The notes under the pieces: generated by a model
The model's database searches: none
What the model saw: only the letters and a program-made list of their open reading frames with translations
Told to the model about the DNA's origin: nothing
Part shown: positions 16,606 through 24,652 of the stretch, one piece after another
How positions within the stretch are numbered: the stretch's first letter is position 1
How the letters are laid out: each line of letters begins with the position of its first letter
Source: CAZKYX01 sp964557125
GTDB taxonomy: Bacteria > Patescibacteriota > Microgenomatia > Levybacterales > GWA1-39-11
DNA length: 60,385 bases
NCBI GenBank assembly: GCA_964557125.1
Contig: CAZKYX010000005.1
Coordinates: forward strand, 1-60,385
Direction of reading: 5' to 3'
Translations under genes and position numbers: made by a program

Positions 16606-18033
16606 TTAAGAAAGACGGGGGAAGAGCGGTTCTGCGCTTTTTATATCACCTGAAAATTGTGAAAGAATTTTTTCAGCTGTTTTAGGAAGAAATGGTTGCA
16701 AGTTATACCCAATCCAATAAATTTGCTCTACATACTGTAGTAATTTTTCGCGCAGCTCATTTTTATTTTCAATCTTCCATGGCTCCTGAGCGCTAATAAA
16801 GCCGTCAGCTTGTTTTACTCTTGCCCAGATGAATGAAAGCGCCTCGTTAAATTTAAAACTCCCTGTGAGAATTTCAAGGTCTATAGATCTTTCTGCAAAT
16901 TTATCAGGTAAAGGATTGTATGAAAAATTTTCCCTTTCGCAAAGTTTTGCGACTCGTGAAACTAAATTTCCCAACCCATTGGCAAGATCTGCACCATAGA
17001 CTTCTTTAAAACGCTCCTCCGTAAAATCACCATCATCATTTGTTGGGATTTGTGACAGTAGGAAGTACCGAAAAGGTTCGAGTCCATATTTTTCTGAAAT
17101 ATCAAAAGGGTCGATAACATTACCAATGGTCTTGGACATTTTTTGGCCACCGGATGTAATAAATCCATGAATAAGAACGGTTTTTGGAAGATCAAGTTTT
17201 GCTGACAACAGTATTGCAGGCCAGTACACGGTGTGAAATCTACTAATATCCTTTCCAATTACATGAACGGCAGCTGGCCACCATGTATTAAAATTTTCTT
17301 CATCAACTCCATATCCAACGCCTGTAATGTAGATAGCCAAGGCGTCAAACCAAACATACATAACCTGTTTGTCATCATTGGGTACTGGAACCCCAACACC
17401 TTTTGCGCGCTCCTTGTTTCTTGAAATACTAAAGTCTTCAAGTCCAGATTTAATAAAAGAGACTATTTCGTTTTTTTTGTTTTCAGGAACAATTTGTAAC
17501 TCATCAGTTTCTATTAGTTTTAACAATTCGTCCTGATACTTTGAAAGTTTGAAAAAATAATTTTCTTCAGTAATTTTTTCAGGTTCTTTTAGATGGTCTG
17601 GGCATTTTCCATCGGTTAATTCTTTCTCTGTTTTAAAGCTCTCACAGCCAATACAGTAGAGTCCCGTATATTCTTTTTTATATATATCACCATTTTTCTC
17701 GCACAGCGTCCATAGTTTTTGAACGCCTGGCCAATGATGTCCTTGGTCTGAGCCTCTTTCAAAAACATCGAGAGGTACACCGAGTTTTTCATATGAGTCT
17801 TTAAAGACTTGTGAATTGCGATCAAGAAAGTCTTGCGTTGATATGTTTTCAATTTCAGCAGTTTGAACATTTTTTAAAGCGTTTTCGTCGGCGCCAGACA
17901 GAAGTAGCGTTTTTTCACCCAAAAGTTTATGGAAGTTTCTGACCGTATCTGCTTGAAAGTACTCAAGAGCGTGACCGATATGCGGTTTTCCATTAACGTA
18001 TGGGATGGCTGTTGTTATTAAGAAATTTTTCAT
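16606..18033 (-). CDS. metG: Methionyl-tRNA synthetase
   Basis: Class I aminoacyl-tRNA synthetase charging tRNA-Met. The HIGH motif is in GKPHIGHALEYFQ (residues 16-28) and the KMSKS motif appears as KMSKT (about 296). A zinc-knuckle pair, CIGC near residue 148 and CPDH near 164, lies in the connective domain, as in MetG types with a single knuckle. The anticodon-binding helical domain follows, and the protein ends at 475 residues without the C-terminal tRNA-binding domain found in longer homologues. A consensus TATAAT ends 6 nt before the ATG, so the message may be leaderless. Confidence 0.95.
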   Translation of the reverse strand: MKNFLITTAIPYVNGKPHIGHALEYFQADTVRNFHKLLGEKTLLLSGADENALKNVQTAEIENISTQDFLDRNSQVFKDSYEKLGVPLDVFERGSDQGHHWPGVQKLWTLCEKNGDIYKKEYTGLYCIGCESFKTEKELTDGKCPDHLKEPEKITEENYFFKLSKYQDELLKLIETDELQIVPENKKNEIVSFIKSGLEDFSISRNKERAKGVGVPVPNDDKQVMYVWFDALAIYITGVGYGVDEENFNTWWPAAVHVIGKDISRFHTVYWPAILLSAKLDLPKTVLIHGFITSGGQKMSKTIGNVIDPFDISEKYGLEPFRYFLLSQIPTNDDGDFTEERFKEVYGADLANGLGNLVSRVAKLCERENFSYNPLPDKFAERSIDLEILTGSFKFNEALSFIWARVKQADGFISAQEPWKIENKNELREKLLQYVEQIYWIGYNLQPFLPKTAEKILSQFSGDIKSAEPLFPRLS

Positions 18034-18068
18034 TATTTTATTATATCAACTTTTGAGGCTAAAACCAA
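18034..18068 (-). promoter_or_regulatory. metG promoter, apparently leaderless
   Basis: On the minus strand, TTGGTT (18068-18063) and a perfect TATAAT (18045-18040) are 17 nt apart. Only six bases separate the -10 box from the ATG at 18033, so transcription should begin at or next to the start codon. No Shine-Dalgarno exists. Confidence 0.6.
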
Positions 18069-18076
18069 ATGCTTTG

Positions 18077-18412
18077 TTAAGTGTTTCTCTTGAAAAATAA
18101 TTCGACAAGTAAGACTATAATAATAGTAAGTATGAGATAAAAAATACTTCTAAATCCAAGCATACGAAGCAGGAGTGCAAGCGTAATACTACTTGATAGC
18201 AATATTCCTCTTCTGATATTTTTAAAAATAAATGTTCCCAAAAAAAACACGGTAATAAAAAGAAGCGAATAAAATAAAACTATTGGTGAGAGTGAGATAT
18301 GCGGGAGCGGGATAAGTTGGTTGGGATCTAGCAAAAAAACAAGAAGAATAAAAAGTCCAAGGAAAAAAATGAATGCGTATAAATATCCCAAATATTTTTT
18401 TCTTAAGCGCAT
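18077..18412 (-). CDS. Small hydrophobic membrane protein, unknown
   Basis: A 111-residue protein that is almost entirely hydrophobic: about four helices (12-30, 40-60, 66-84, 86-103) with a basic N terminus (MRLRKKYLGY) and a basic C terminus (LFFKRNT), suggesting both ends in the cytoplasm. I do not recognise the family. It lies upstream of metG on the same strand, 43 nt away, and diverges from hrcA. Its size and coding continuity make it a probable real gene, but it has no motif to suggest a function. Confidence 0.6.
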   Translation of the reverse strand: MRLRKKYLGYLYAFIFFLGLFILLVFLLDPNQLIPLPHISLSPIVLFYSLLFITVFFLGTFIFKNIRRGILLSSSITLALLLRMLGFRSIFYLILTIIIVLLVELFFKRNT

Positions 18413-18471
18413 AGAATAACAGTATATATCTTGATTACCATTTATGAATCATATAGATTCATTTAAGACCC

Positions 18472-18508
18472 TTGACAAGTATTAGCACTCATGGTATATT
18501 ATTGCTAA
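18472..18508 (+). promoter_or_regulatory. hrcA promoter with CIRCE-like operator
   Basis: TTGACA (18472-18477) and TATATT (18495-18500) are exactly 17 nt apart. TTAGCACTC (18482-18490, a perfect CIRCE left arm), nine bases, then TATTGCTAA (18500-18508, 7 of 9 right-arm matches) overlap the spacer and -10 box. HrcA binding here would block RNA polymerase, the normal autoregulation of this operon. The -10 box ends 12 nt before the ATG, so the leader would be about 5 nt. Confidence 0.8.
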
Positions 18509-18512
18509 TACT

Positions 18513-19235
18513 ATGTACGACTTATCTCAAAGACAAATCGAAATTCTAAAACAAATAGTCAAAGAGTATATTGATACCGCAAATCCTATTGGCTCAGAAA
18601 CACTCGAAAAGAAATATGATTTAGGTGTGTCTCCGGCAACCATTCGTAACGAAATGGCAGAAATGGTGAAAAAGGGGTATCTTTCAAAACCTCATACCTC
18701 AGCAGGTAGAATTCCAACAAGCAAGGCAATGAAGCTTTATGTCAATGAGCTAATGAAAGAGAGAGATATGTCTGTTGCAGAAGAAGTAGAGGCTAAAGAG
18801 AAAGTTTGGGACGAGCGAGATCATGAAGCCGCTTTTTTGAGAATTGCAACTCAAAGATTGGCTGAAAAAACAGGTACCCTAGCTGTTACCAAGACAACCG
18901 ATGGAAATTTCTTCTGTTCTGGATATTCAAACATTTTGGAAATGCCTGAGTTTTACGATATAGATGTGACAAAAAATCTATTAAGCCTTCTTGATAATGC
19001 GAGTTATTTTGATACTATTTTTGGACAAATAAACGAAAAATTTGCTGTTATTCTTGGTGATGATTTGGAGCTTGAACTTTTCAAACCATATAGTTTTGTG
19101 TTTTCAAAATTTCATACGAGAAACAATCACGATGGTTCAATTGGTGTTGTTGGTCCGGCAAGGTTGCGATATGAGCATATCGTTCCAATTGTTAGATATT
19201 ATGGATCACTCATAGAAGATGTTGCAGGATGGTAG
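18513..19235 (+). CDS. hrcA: Heat-inducible repressor HrcA (short form)
   Basis: HrcA represses chaperone operons by binding CIRCE and is kept folded by GroEL. The N-terminal winged helix is complete: LSQRQIEILKQIV, ANPIGSETL, then VSPATIRNEMAEM (recognition helix, about residues 45-57) and KPHTSAGRIPT. At 240 residues the protein is about 100 shorter than typical HrcA; the central insert and dimerisation region is reduced, but the C-terminal GVVGPARLRYEHIVPIVRYY signature is kept. It heads hrcA-grpE-dnaK with 6-nt spacings. The CIRCE-like site in its own promoter fits autoregulation. Confidence 0.92.
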   Translation: MYDLSQRQIEILKQIVKEYIDTANPIGSETLEKKYDLGVSPATIRNEMAEMVKKGYLSKPHTSAGRIPTSKAMKLYVNELMKERDMSVAEEVEAKEKVWDERDHEAAFLRIATQRLAEKTGTLAVTKTTDGNFFCSGYSNILEMPEFYDIDVTKNLLSLLDNASYFDTIFGQINEKFAVILGDDLELELFKPYSFVFSKFHTRNNHDGSIGVVGPARLRYEHIVPIVRYYGSLIEDVAGW

Positions 19236-19241
19236 AAAGTT

Positions 19242-19718
19242 ATGAAACAGAAAACAACACCTATACAACCAATCGAAGAAGAAGCGCAACAAGAGGAGAA
19301 TGAAACAGCGCTAAAAATAGAAAAGCTTGAAGATCAATTAAAAAGAGCTGTTGCAGACTATCAGAATTTACAACGAAGAGTAGAAGAAGAAAAAAAAGAA
19401 GTTATGAAATACGCAAACAAAGAACTATTTACAAATCTTTTGCCAGCATTTGATACACTTTTTCTTGCCGGAAAATACACCGAAGATCAAAGTGTGAAAT
19501 TAACTATTCAGAGAATTATGGAGATATTAAAAGAAAATGGTATTGAAAGAATCGATGTAGATAATGTAAAATTTAATCCGGAGACAATGGAGGCAATTGA
19601 TGTTGTACAGGGAGAAAGCGAAATGGTTGTTGAAGAAGTTAGACCCGGATTTTCACTTTACGGAAAGTTAATTCGACCTTCACAAGTTAAAGTTGGCGGA
19701 AAGGATCTAGTAAACTAG
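19242..19718 (+). CDS. grpE: Nucleotide exchange factor GrpE
   Basis: GrpE releases ADP from DnaK. The 158-residue protein has an acidic N-terminal tail, then a long coiled coil (about 25-70, with KRAVADYQNLQRRVEEEKKE typical of GrpE) and the C-terminal beta domain (about 100-158) with NPETMEAIDVV and RPSQVKVG. It begins 7 nt after hrcA and ends 7 nt before dnaK, in a single operon. Confidence 0.95.
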   Translation: MKQKTTPIQPIEEEAQQEENETALKIEKLEDQLKRAVADYQNLQRRVEEEKKEVMKYANKELFTNLLPAFDTLFLAGKYTEDQSVKLTIQRIMEILKENGIERIDVDNVKFNPETMEAIDVVQGESEMVVEEVRPGFSLYGKLIRPSQVKVGGKDLVN

Positions 19719-19724
19719 AAAAAT

Positions 19725-21656
19725 ATGGGAAAAATAATTGGTATTGATTTAGGAACAACAAATTCATGTATGGCCGTTATGGAGGGTGGATCTCCAAAGG
19801 TTATATTTTCATCTGAGGGAAGAAATACGACCCCTTCGGTTGTAGATCCAATTGAAAGAGTTGTTGGAGATGTTGCAAAGAGGCAAATGGTTCTAAAGCC
19901 AAAGAAAATTATCTTTTCAGTGAAAAGATTGATGGGGCGAAAGTTGAAAGACGAATCTGTTCAGAAAGACCTTAAGCTTCTTCCATATGATGTGAAATCG
20001 GGAAGAGATGGAATGGCTATTGTTGAAATTAATGGCAAGTCTTTTACTCCTCAGGAAGTATCTGCGATGATTTTGCAGAAGTTAAAAAAAGATGCAGAGG
20101 ACTATTTGGGTGATAAAGTCACACAGGCTGTCATTACCGTTCCCGCGTATTTTGATGATGCCCAAAGACAGGCAACCAAACAAGCCGGTGAAATTGCGGG
20201 ACTTGAAGTGCTAAGAATTGTAAACGAGCCTACAGCTGCAGCGCTTGCGTATGGGTTGGACAAAAAACATGCTCATACCGTTGCTGTATACGATTTGGGT
20301 GGAGGTACATTCGATATTTCAATTCTTGAATTGGGAGAAGGTGTTTATGAGGTGAAGGCAACAAATGGGGACACACATTTAGGAGGAGATGATTTTGACC
20401 AAGTAGTCATTGATTATTTAGCAGAGACATTCCAAGATGAAAATAATGTCGACTTAAGAAAAGACCCACAGGCACTTCAAAGACTTAAGGAATCTGCAGA
20501 AAAAGCAAAAATTGAGTTGTCTTCATCAATGGAAGCTGAAATCAACCAGCCATTTATAACACAAGGTCCAGCTGGACCGCTTCATTTGACGACAAAGCTA
20601 ACAAGAGCAAAGCTAGAGCAGTTGGTAGAAGCTCTTATTAAAAAGTCGTTTGATCCCGTAAAGCAGTGTTTAAAAGACGCTAAGATGGATACTACAAAAA
20701 TAGATGAAATTATCCTTGTCGGAGGTATGACAAGAATGCCTAAGATAATTGAAGAAGTAACAAAGTTTTTTGGAAAAGAACCTAACAAAAGTGTAAATCC
20801 AGACGAAGTAGTTGCTGTTGGTGCTGCAGTACAAGCCGGTGTTTTGGGAGGAGAGGTGAAGGATGTACTTCTCTTGGACGTTACGCCTCTTACTCTTGGA
20901 ATTGAAACACTTGGTGGTGTTGCAACACCTTTGATTGAGAAGAACAGTACTATTCCGACAAAAAAATCACAAGTATTTTCTACCGCAGCAGACAATCAGA
21001 CGCAAGTTGAAATTAATGTTGTACAAGGAGAAAGACCATTGGCGTCTGACAATAAATCTCTTGGGAGGTTTATCCTTGATGGTATTCCTCCCGCTCCAAG
21101 AGGCGTTCCGCAAGTTGAGGTGACTTTTGATATCGATGCATCTGGAATCCTTTCTGTAAAAGCGCAAGACAAAGCAACCGGTAAAGAGCAAAGCATAAAA
21201 ATTACGGGTTCAACTGGGCTTACTGATGAAGAGATTCAAAAGATGACAAAAGATGCAGAGGTTCATGCTGATGAGGATGCAAAGAAAAAAGAAATGATTG
21301 AAGTAAAAAATAGTGCTGATAATCTTATCTTTACAGCAGAAAAATCTCTGAAGGATATGGAAGGAAAAATTGATGAGGAAGACAAAAAATCAATTGAAGA
21401 AAAAATTGAAGATGTAAGAAAAAGTTTAGCGACAGATGATAAAGAAGAAATAGATAATAAGACAAAAGAGCTTTCAGAAGTACTTTCAAAAGTTGGAGAA
21501 AAGATGTATAAGACATCAGAAAATTCAAGTGATTCAGCCAAATCAGATGGTTCAGATTCATCTGAAAACTCAGATGGTTCAGAAAAAACGGGAGAAAATT
21601 CCGATGAAACTAAGAAAAAAGACGAAGAGCCGATGGAAGGCGAAGTAGTTAGCTAA
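19725..21656 (+). CDS. dnaK: Molecular chaperone DnaK (Hsp70)
   Basis: ATP-dependent chaperone working with GrpE and DnaJ. The nucleotide-binding domain starts with GIDLGTTNSCMAVMEGG and includes YDLGGGTFDISIL (about 190) and VGGMTRMPKI (about 335). The substrate-binding domain contains LLLDVTPLTLGIET and the helical lid follows. The tail (about 600-643) is unusually rich in Ser, Asp and Glu, and ends in MEGEVVS, a loose version of the usual acidic end. The length of 643 is normal. Its J partner is encoded separately at 32295. Confidence 0.97.
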   Translation: MGKIIGIDLGTTNSCMAVMEGGSPKVIFSSEGRNTTPSVVDPIERVVGDVAKRQMVLKPKKIIFSVKRLMGRKLKDESVQKDLKLLPYDVKSGRDGMAIVEINGKSFTPQEVSAMILQKLKKDAEDYLGDKVTQAVITVPAYFDDAQRQATKQAGEIAGLEVLRIVNEPTAAALAYGLDKKHAHTVAVYDLGGGTFDISILELGEGVYEVKATNGDTHLGGDDFDQVVIDYLAETFQDENNVDLRKDPQALQRLKESAEKAKIELSSSMEAEINQPFITQGPAGPLHLTTKLTRAKLEQLVEALIKKSFDPVKQCLKDAKMDTTKIDEIILVGGMTRMPKIIEEVTKFFGKEPNKSVNPDEVVAVGAAVQAGVLGGEVKDVLLLDVTPLTLGIETLGGVATPLIEKNSTIPTKKSQVFSTAADNQTQVEINVVQGERPLASDNKSLGRFILDGIPPAPRGVPQVEVTFDIDASGILSVKAQDKATGKEQSIKITGSTGLTDEEIQKMTKDAEVHADEDAKKKEMIEVKNSADNLIFTAEKSLKDMEGKIDEEDKKSIEEKIEDVRKSLATDDKEEIDNKTKELSEVLSKVGEKMYKTSENSSDSAKSDGSDSSENSDGSEKTGENSDETKKKDEEPMEGEVVS

Positions 21657-21664
21657 CATTTTTC

Positions 21665-22150
21665 TTGAAAAAAAACACACTAAAAAGTTTTATAGGTTTT
21701 CCTCTTTTTCTCTCGCTATTCACGTTCGTAATGATAGGTCTAACATACCGTTATCCTCTTGAGACAAAGCAAGGTGTGTATAGAAAATGCATTACTCATA
21801 CAGATTTTAGTAATAAGCACACACATGCGATGCTTACCATATTCCAAGATGGCAAAAAAGTAAAGGTACCGGCAAATCTAGGTATCACTTCTTCATGTAT
21901 ACACCCACTGCATACTCATGATGAGACGGGACTTATTCATATGGAGTACCCAAGAAGCATAAGGTATACGCTTGGTGACGTTTTTGACTTGATGGGAGTT
22001 GTTTTTGATGACTTGCAAATTGGCTCTCTTAGGACGCAAGATGGCTATGTAATTTCCGTTGAAAAGAATAATAAGTCCATAAAGTCTTCCTTTAGAAGTA
22101 TGCTATTAAAGGACCACGACAAAATAGTTATTAAAACATTTTCCCCATAA
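21665..22150 (+). CDS. Secreted or membrane-anchored His-rich protein, unknown
   Basis: A 161-residue protein with an N-terminal hydrophobic segment (about 8-28) that could be a signal anchor. The exported part contains a striking His/Cys pattern: CITHTDFSNKHTHAMLTIF, then CIHPLHTHDETGLIHMEYP, followed by YTLGDVFDLMG. I recall similar HTHD-and-IHMEYP proteins from other bacteria and archaea, without a known function; metal binding is a fair inference. The TTG at 21665 is used because the first ATG (21731) would remove most of the signal. It starts 8 nt after dnaK, so it probably rides on that operon, though its role there is unclear. Confidence 0.65.
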   Translation: MKKNTLKSFIGFPLFLSLFTFVMIGLTYRYPLETKQGVYRKCITHTDFSNKHTHAMLTIFQDGKKVKVPANLGITSSCIHPLHTHDETGLIHMEYPRSIRYTLGDVFDLMGVVFDDLQIGSLRTQDGYVISVEKNNKSIKSSFRSMLLKDHDKIVIKTFSP

Positions 22151-22162
22151 GTAGTTTTTTCC

Positions 22163-22192
22163 TTGACAAACGCAAAGCATTCAGCCTATTCT
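22163..22192 (+). promoter_or_regulatory. Promoter of the 699-residue secreted protein gene
   Basis: TTGACA (22163-22168) and TATTCT (22187-22192) are 18 nt apart. The ATG at 22202 lies 9 nt after the -10 box, so the transcript would have at most a 2-3 nt leader. This probably starts the unit that continues into the VirB2-, VirB6- and Clp-like genes. Confidence 0.65.
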
Positions 22193-22201
22193 TAATGTAG
22201 G

Positions 22202-24301
22202 ATGCAGCAAAAAACCTCGTTTATTGTTATAGCGATTGCAGCAGTATTATTGCTCGCAGTTTTAGGAGTTGTTCGAATTGGAAACAACGGCGGTTCAGCC
22301 TCTCCCCGAAAAGAAATTCCAAAAGAAAATCAAGATGATTTGAAAGATGATACTGGGTCAATAACAACTATCATTGAAGGGTTTAAGGCTGATGACGCAA
22401 CCTATATAGGCGGAGTGAATGATAGCGGTAACAATGATACGATTGTTACCTCGCTTGAGCGAAACGTAAAATTTATACACCCACTTAGTAATGGTCGTCA
22501 ACTGCTCTATATCGGAAAAACTGATGACAGTGATTTAGGTGAGACGCTTGAGGTGAAAAATATCAAACCAAAAGCAGGCGCTGTGGATGGTGAAAAGTAC
22601 ACAATTTATACTTCAAAAGACGGTTATAGAATTGATAGACTTACTATTTCTGCTAACAATAAATGGATCGCTTGGTATGAAGTAAAACCTGAAAGTGCTA
22701 TGAGTGGGTATACCCACTTGAGCGACTATTTTAGAAGTTACAAAGCAAATCTAGAGGATGTTATGAATTCAAAATCAACAGTGATTATGCCAATTAATTT
22801 ATTAAGTGAGAAAGCACAACCAAATGGGCAGATTAATTTACCGGTTGTTGTTTCAAATAGCGGGGAAGTGTATTTTGATGCGATGATTCCAAGTAGTTAT
22901 GCATTGTATTACGGATTTAAAAATGAAAAAATGGAATCACTTCTGCCGGTTGATACCTATAATAGTAAGCCATATTTGTTTGAGGAAAAATATTTCCTCT
23001 ATACTGCATTTGAATCTAGCAATTCAAAGTTACCTGCTGATGGAGACAAAGATAGTACTCGTCAGTCAATTGTTAATACAAATATAGCAAAAGTTTATGA
23101 TGTATCTTCTGGTACAAATACCATTGTGGCTCCCGGAAATGAAGGAGAACATTATAAGCACCCAGTTTATGTATCAGGGAGTCTCTCAAGTGACCTAATA
23201 ATTGCTTCAGAGGTATATACGCTGGATGTAGTTAATGGTAGAACTGCATTGGTTCCAAGCACTATTCAGACCATTACAAGAAAGAGCGATGGATCATTTG
23301 AGAAAAAGGTGGTTTTTGAGATGGCGACTGATTCTCGTTTTAGAATCTTGTCAGTTGGAAAGTTGAAAAACAGTCACATGGCACTTTTTGTAGGTGAGGA
23401 AAATACATTTCGGGGTAACCTAGGAACGGGGGTTGGGGTAGGGCCATCAGGGTATAAGAATAAACTTACAACAATACGCGTGATTGATTTGGAAACAAAA
23501 GAAACTGTTAGTACAATTTCTCCAAGTCCTTATACTGATTTTGAATTCATATCATTACTTCCAAAGCTTGCTGAAGAAAAAATAGGTATCGAAAGAGATA
23601 AAAAGCTTGCAACTGATATTGAAAAACACGTAAAACAACTCCAGCTTCAAACATTCGAGCCAGTTGAGCCGAAAAGAGAAAGGAAAAATCCCCGTTCAGA
23701 GTGTGAAGCGGAGTGGGAGAAAAAGGGATACCCAAATTATGAGGCTTGTGAAGCTTGTCCTGTTTATATATATAGTCCAGTTATGCAACAGGTTAGTGTA
23801 AAACCGAACACAGCAATAGATAGTAAGACAGCAGTCCCAGCTCTTACAAATGGACTTTGGGAATTTACTGCAGATGCAAAAGGTAAGTTGACCTTTGGTG
23901 ATGGTCAGAGCGCGCGAAAAATTGATTTTCTATTTCCTCGTGGTCGTATAGATATGCCAAATTCAGGATGGATTATTTCTGCAAGTAATTTCATCGATGG
24001 AATCAGACAATATGCTCTTATGGTTGGCTTGAATGAGCAGGAAAGTAGGGACGTGGTTGATTATTTATTGCCACAGGTTTTGGGAGCCTCCAATATCGTA
24101 TTGTCGACATTACCAAGTGATCAAAGTGAGGTATTGCTTGATTTTTCAGTTACTCCACTTCCCACGTCTTACACGTCTTTGGTGTTCTATGTCAAAAAAT
24201 ATAAAACTCAGCCTGAAGTATCACTTGTTAACCCAACTTCTCGTTCCATCAAAAGAGATGGGTTGACGGTTGTTTCATGGGGTGCCGTTTTCGATAATTA
24301 A
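22202..24301 (+). CDS. Large secreted protein of unknown function upstream of T4SS-like genes
   Basis: A 699-residue protein with an N-terminal signal anchor (about 5-25) and the remainder outside the membrane. Residues about 60-480 have repeating beta-strand patterns such as NNKWIAWYEV, GEVYFDAMIP and SGSLSSDLIIASE, which look like a beta-propeller, but I cannot prove it. A middle segment carries four Cys within about 25 residues (RSECEAEW to ACEACPVY, near 500-525). The C-terminal 170 residues form a separate domain (GLWEFTADAKGKLTFGDG through LVFYVKKY to TVVSWGAVFDN) of a kind I associate with CPR secreted proteins. It lies directly before a VirB2-like pilin gene. No function is known. Confidence 0.7.
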   Translation: MQQKTSFIVIAIAAVLLLAVLGVVRIGNNGGSASPRKEIPKENQDDLKDDTGSITTIIEGFKADDATYIGGVNDSGNNDTIVTSLERNVKFIHPLSNGRQLLYIGKTDDSDLGETLEVKNIKPKAGAVDGEKYTIYTSKDGYRIDRLTISANNKWIAWYEVKPESAMSGYTHLSDYFRSYKANLEDVMNSKSTVIMPINLLSEKAQPNGQINLPVVVSNSGEVYFDAMIPSSYALYYGFKNEKMESLLPVDTYNSKPYLFEEKYFLYTAFESSNSKLPADGDKDSTRQSIVNTNIAKVYDVSSGTNTIVAPGNEGEHYKHPVYVSGSLSSDLIIASEVYTLDVVNGRTALVPSTIQTITRKSDGSFEKKVVFEMATDSRFRILSVGKLKNSHMALFVGEENTFRGNLGTGVGVGPSGYKNKLTTIRVIDLETKETVSTISPSPYTDFEFISLLPKLAEEKIGIERDKKLATDIEKHVKQLQLQTFEPVEPKRERKNPRSECEAEWEKKGYPNYEACEACPVYIYSPVMQQVSVKPNTAIDSKTAVPALTNGLWEFTADAKGKLTFGDGQSARKIDFLFPRGRIDMPNSGWIISASNFIDGIRQYALMVGLNEQESRDVVDYLLPQVLGASNIVLSTLPSDQSEVLLDFSVTPLPTSYTSLVFYVKKYKTQPEVSLVNPTSRSIKRDGLTVVSWGAVFDN

Positions 24302-24352
24302 AACCCTCAAAATATTGCTTTTTTAGCTTCCAAAATGATACGATAATACGGT

Positions 24353-24649
24353 ATGGCCTGCCTTGATAATGAGATACTAACTGACTTTGGCTGTGTGCCC
24401 GATGACCCAGCCGGATTTGTCCAAAAATTCTACGGATTTGGTCTCGCTCTTATCGGAATGGTGGGTGTGCTTTTCATCATAATTGGTGGATATTACATTT
24501 TAACTTCTCGGGGGGATCCTTCTGCGCTTCAAAAAGGTAAGGGTTTTATTTTATACGCAATTATCGGAATTTTGTTAGCAATTTTTGGGTTTGTTTTTAT
24601 TCAAGTAATTACTGGTGATATTCTTCAAATTCCTGGATTTAATGCATAA
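24353..24649 (+). CDS. VirB2/TrbC-like small pilin-type membrane protein
   Basis: A 98-residue protein with two hydrophobic helices (about 26-50 and 62-86) separated by a short polar loop (TSRGDPSALQKGKG), the hairpin layout of VirB2/TrbC conjugative pilins. The N-terminal 20 residues are polar with two Cys (ACLDNEILTDFGCVPDD) and there is no cleavable signal, a form common in CPR T4SS-like loci. It sits 3 nt before a VirB6-like gene, which supports the assignment. A -10-like TACGAT or GATAAT (24339-24347) lies 5-8 nt before the ATG. Whether it forms a filament is unknown. Confidence 0.72.
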   Translation: MACLDNEILTDFGCVPDDPAGFVQKFYGFGLALIGMVGVLFIIIGGYYILTSRGDPSALQKGKGFILYAIIGILLAIFGFVFIQVITGDILQIPGFNA

Positions 24650-24652
24650 TCT

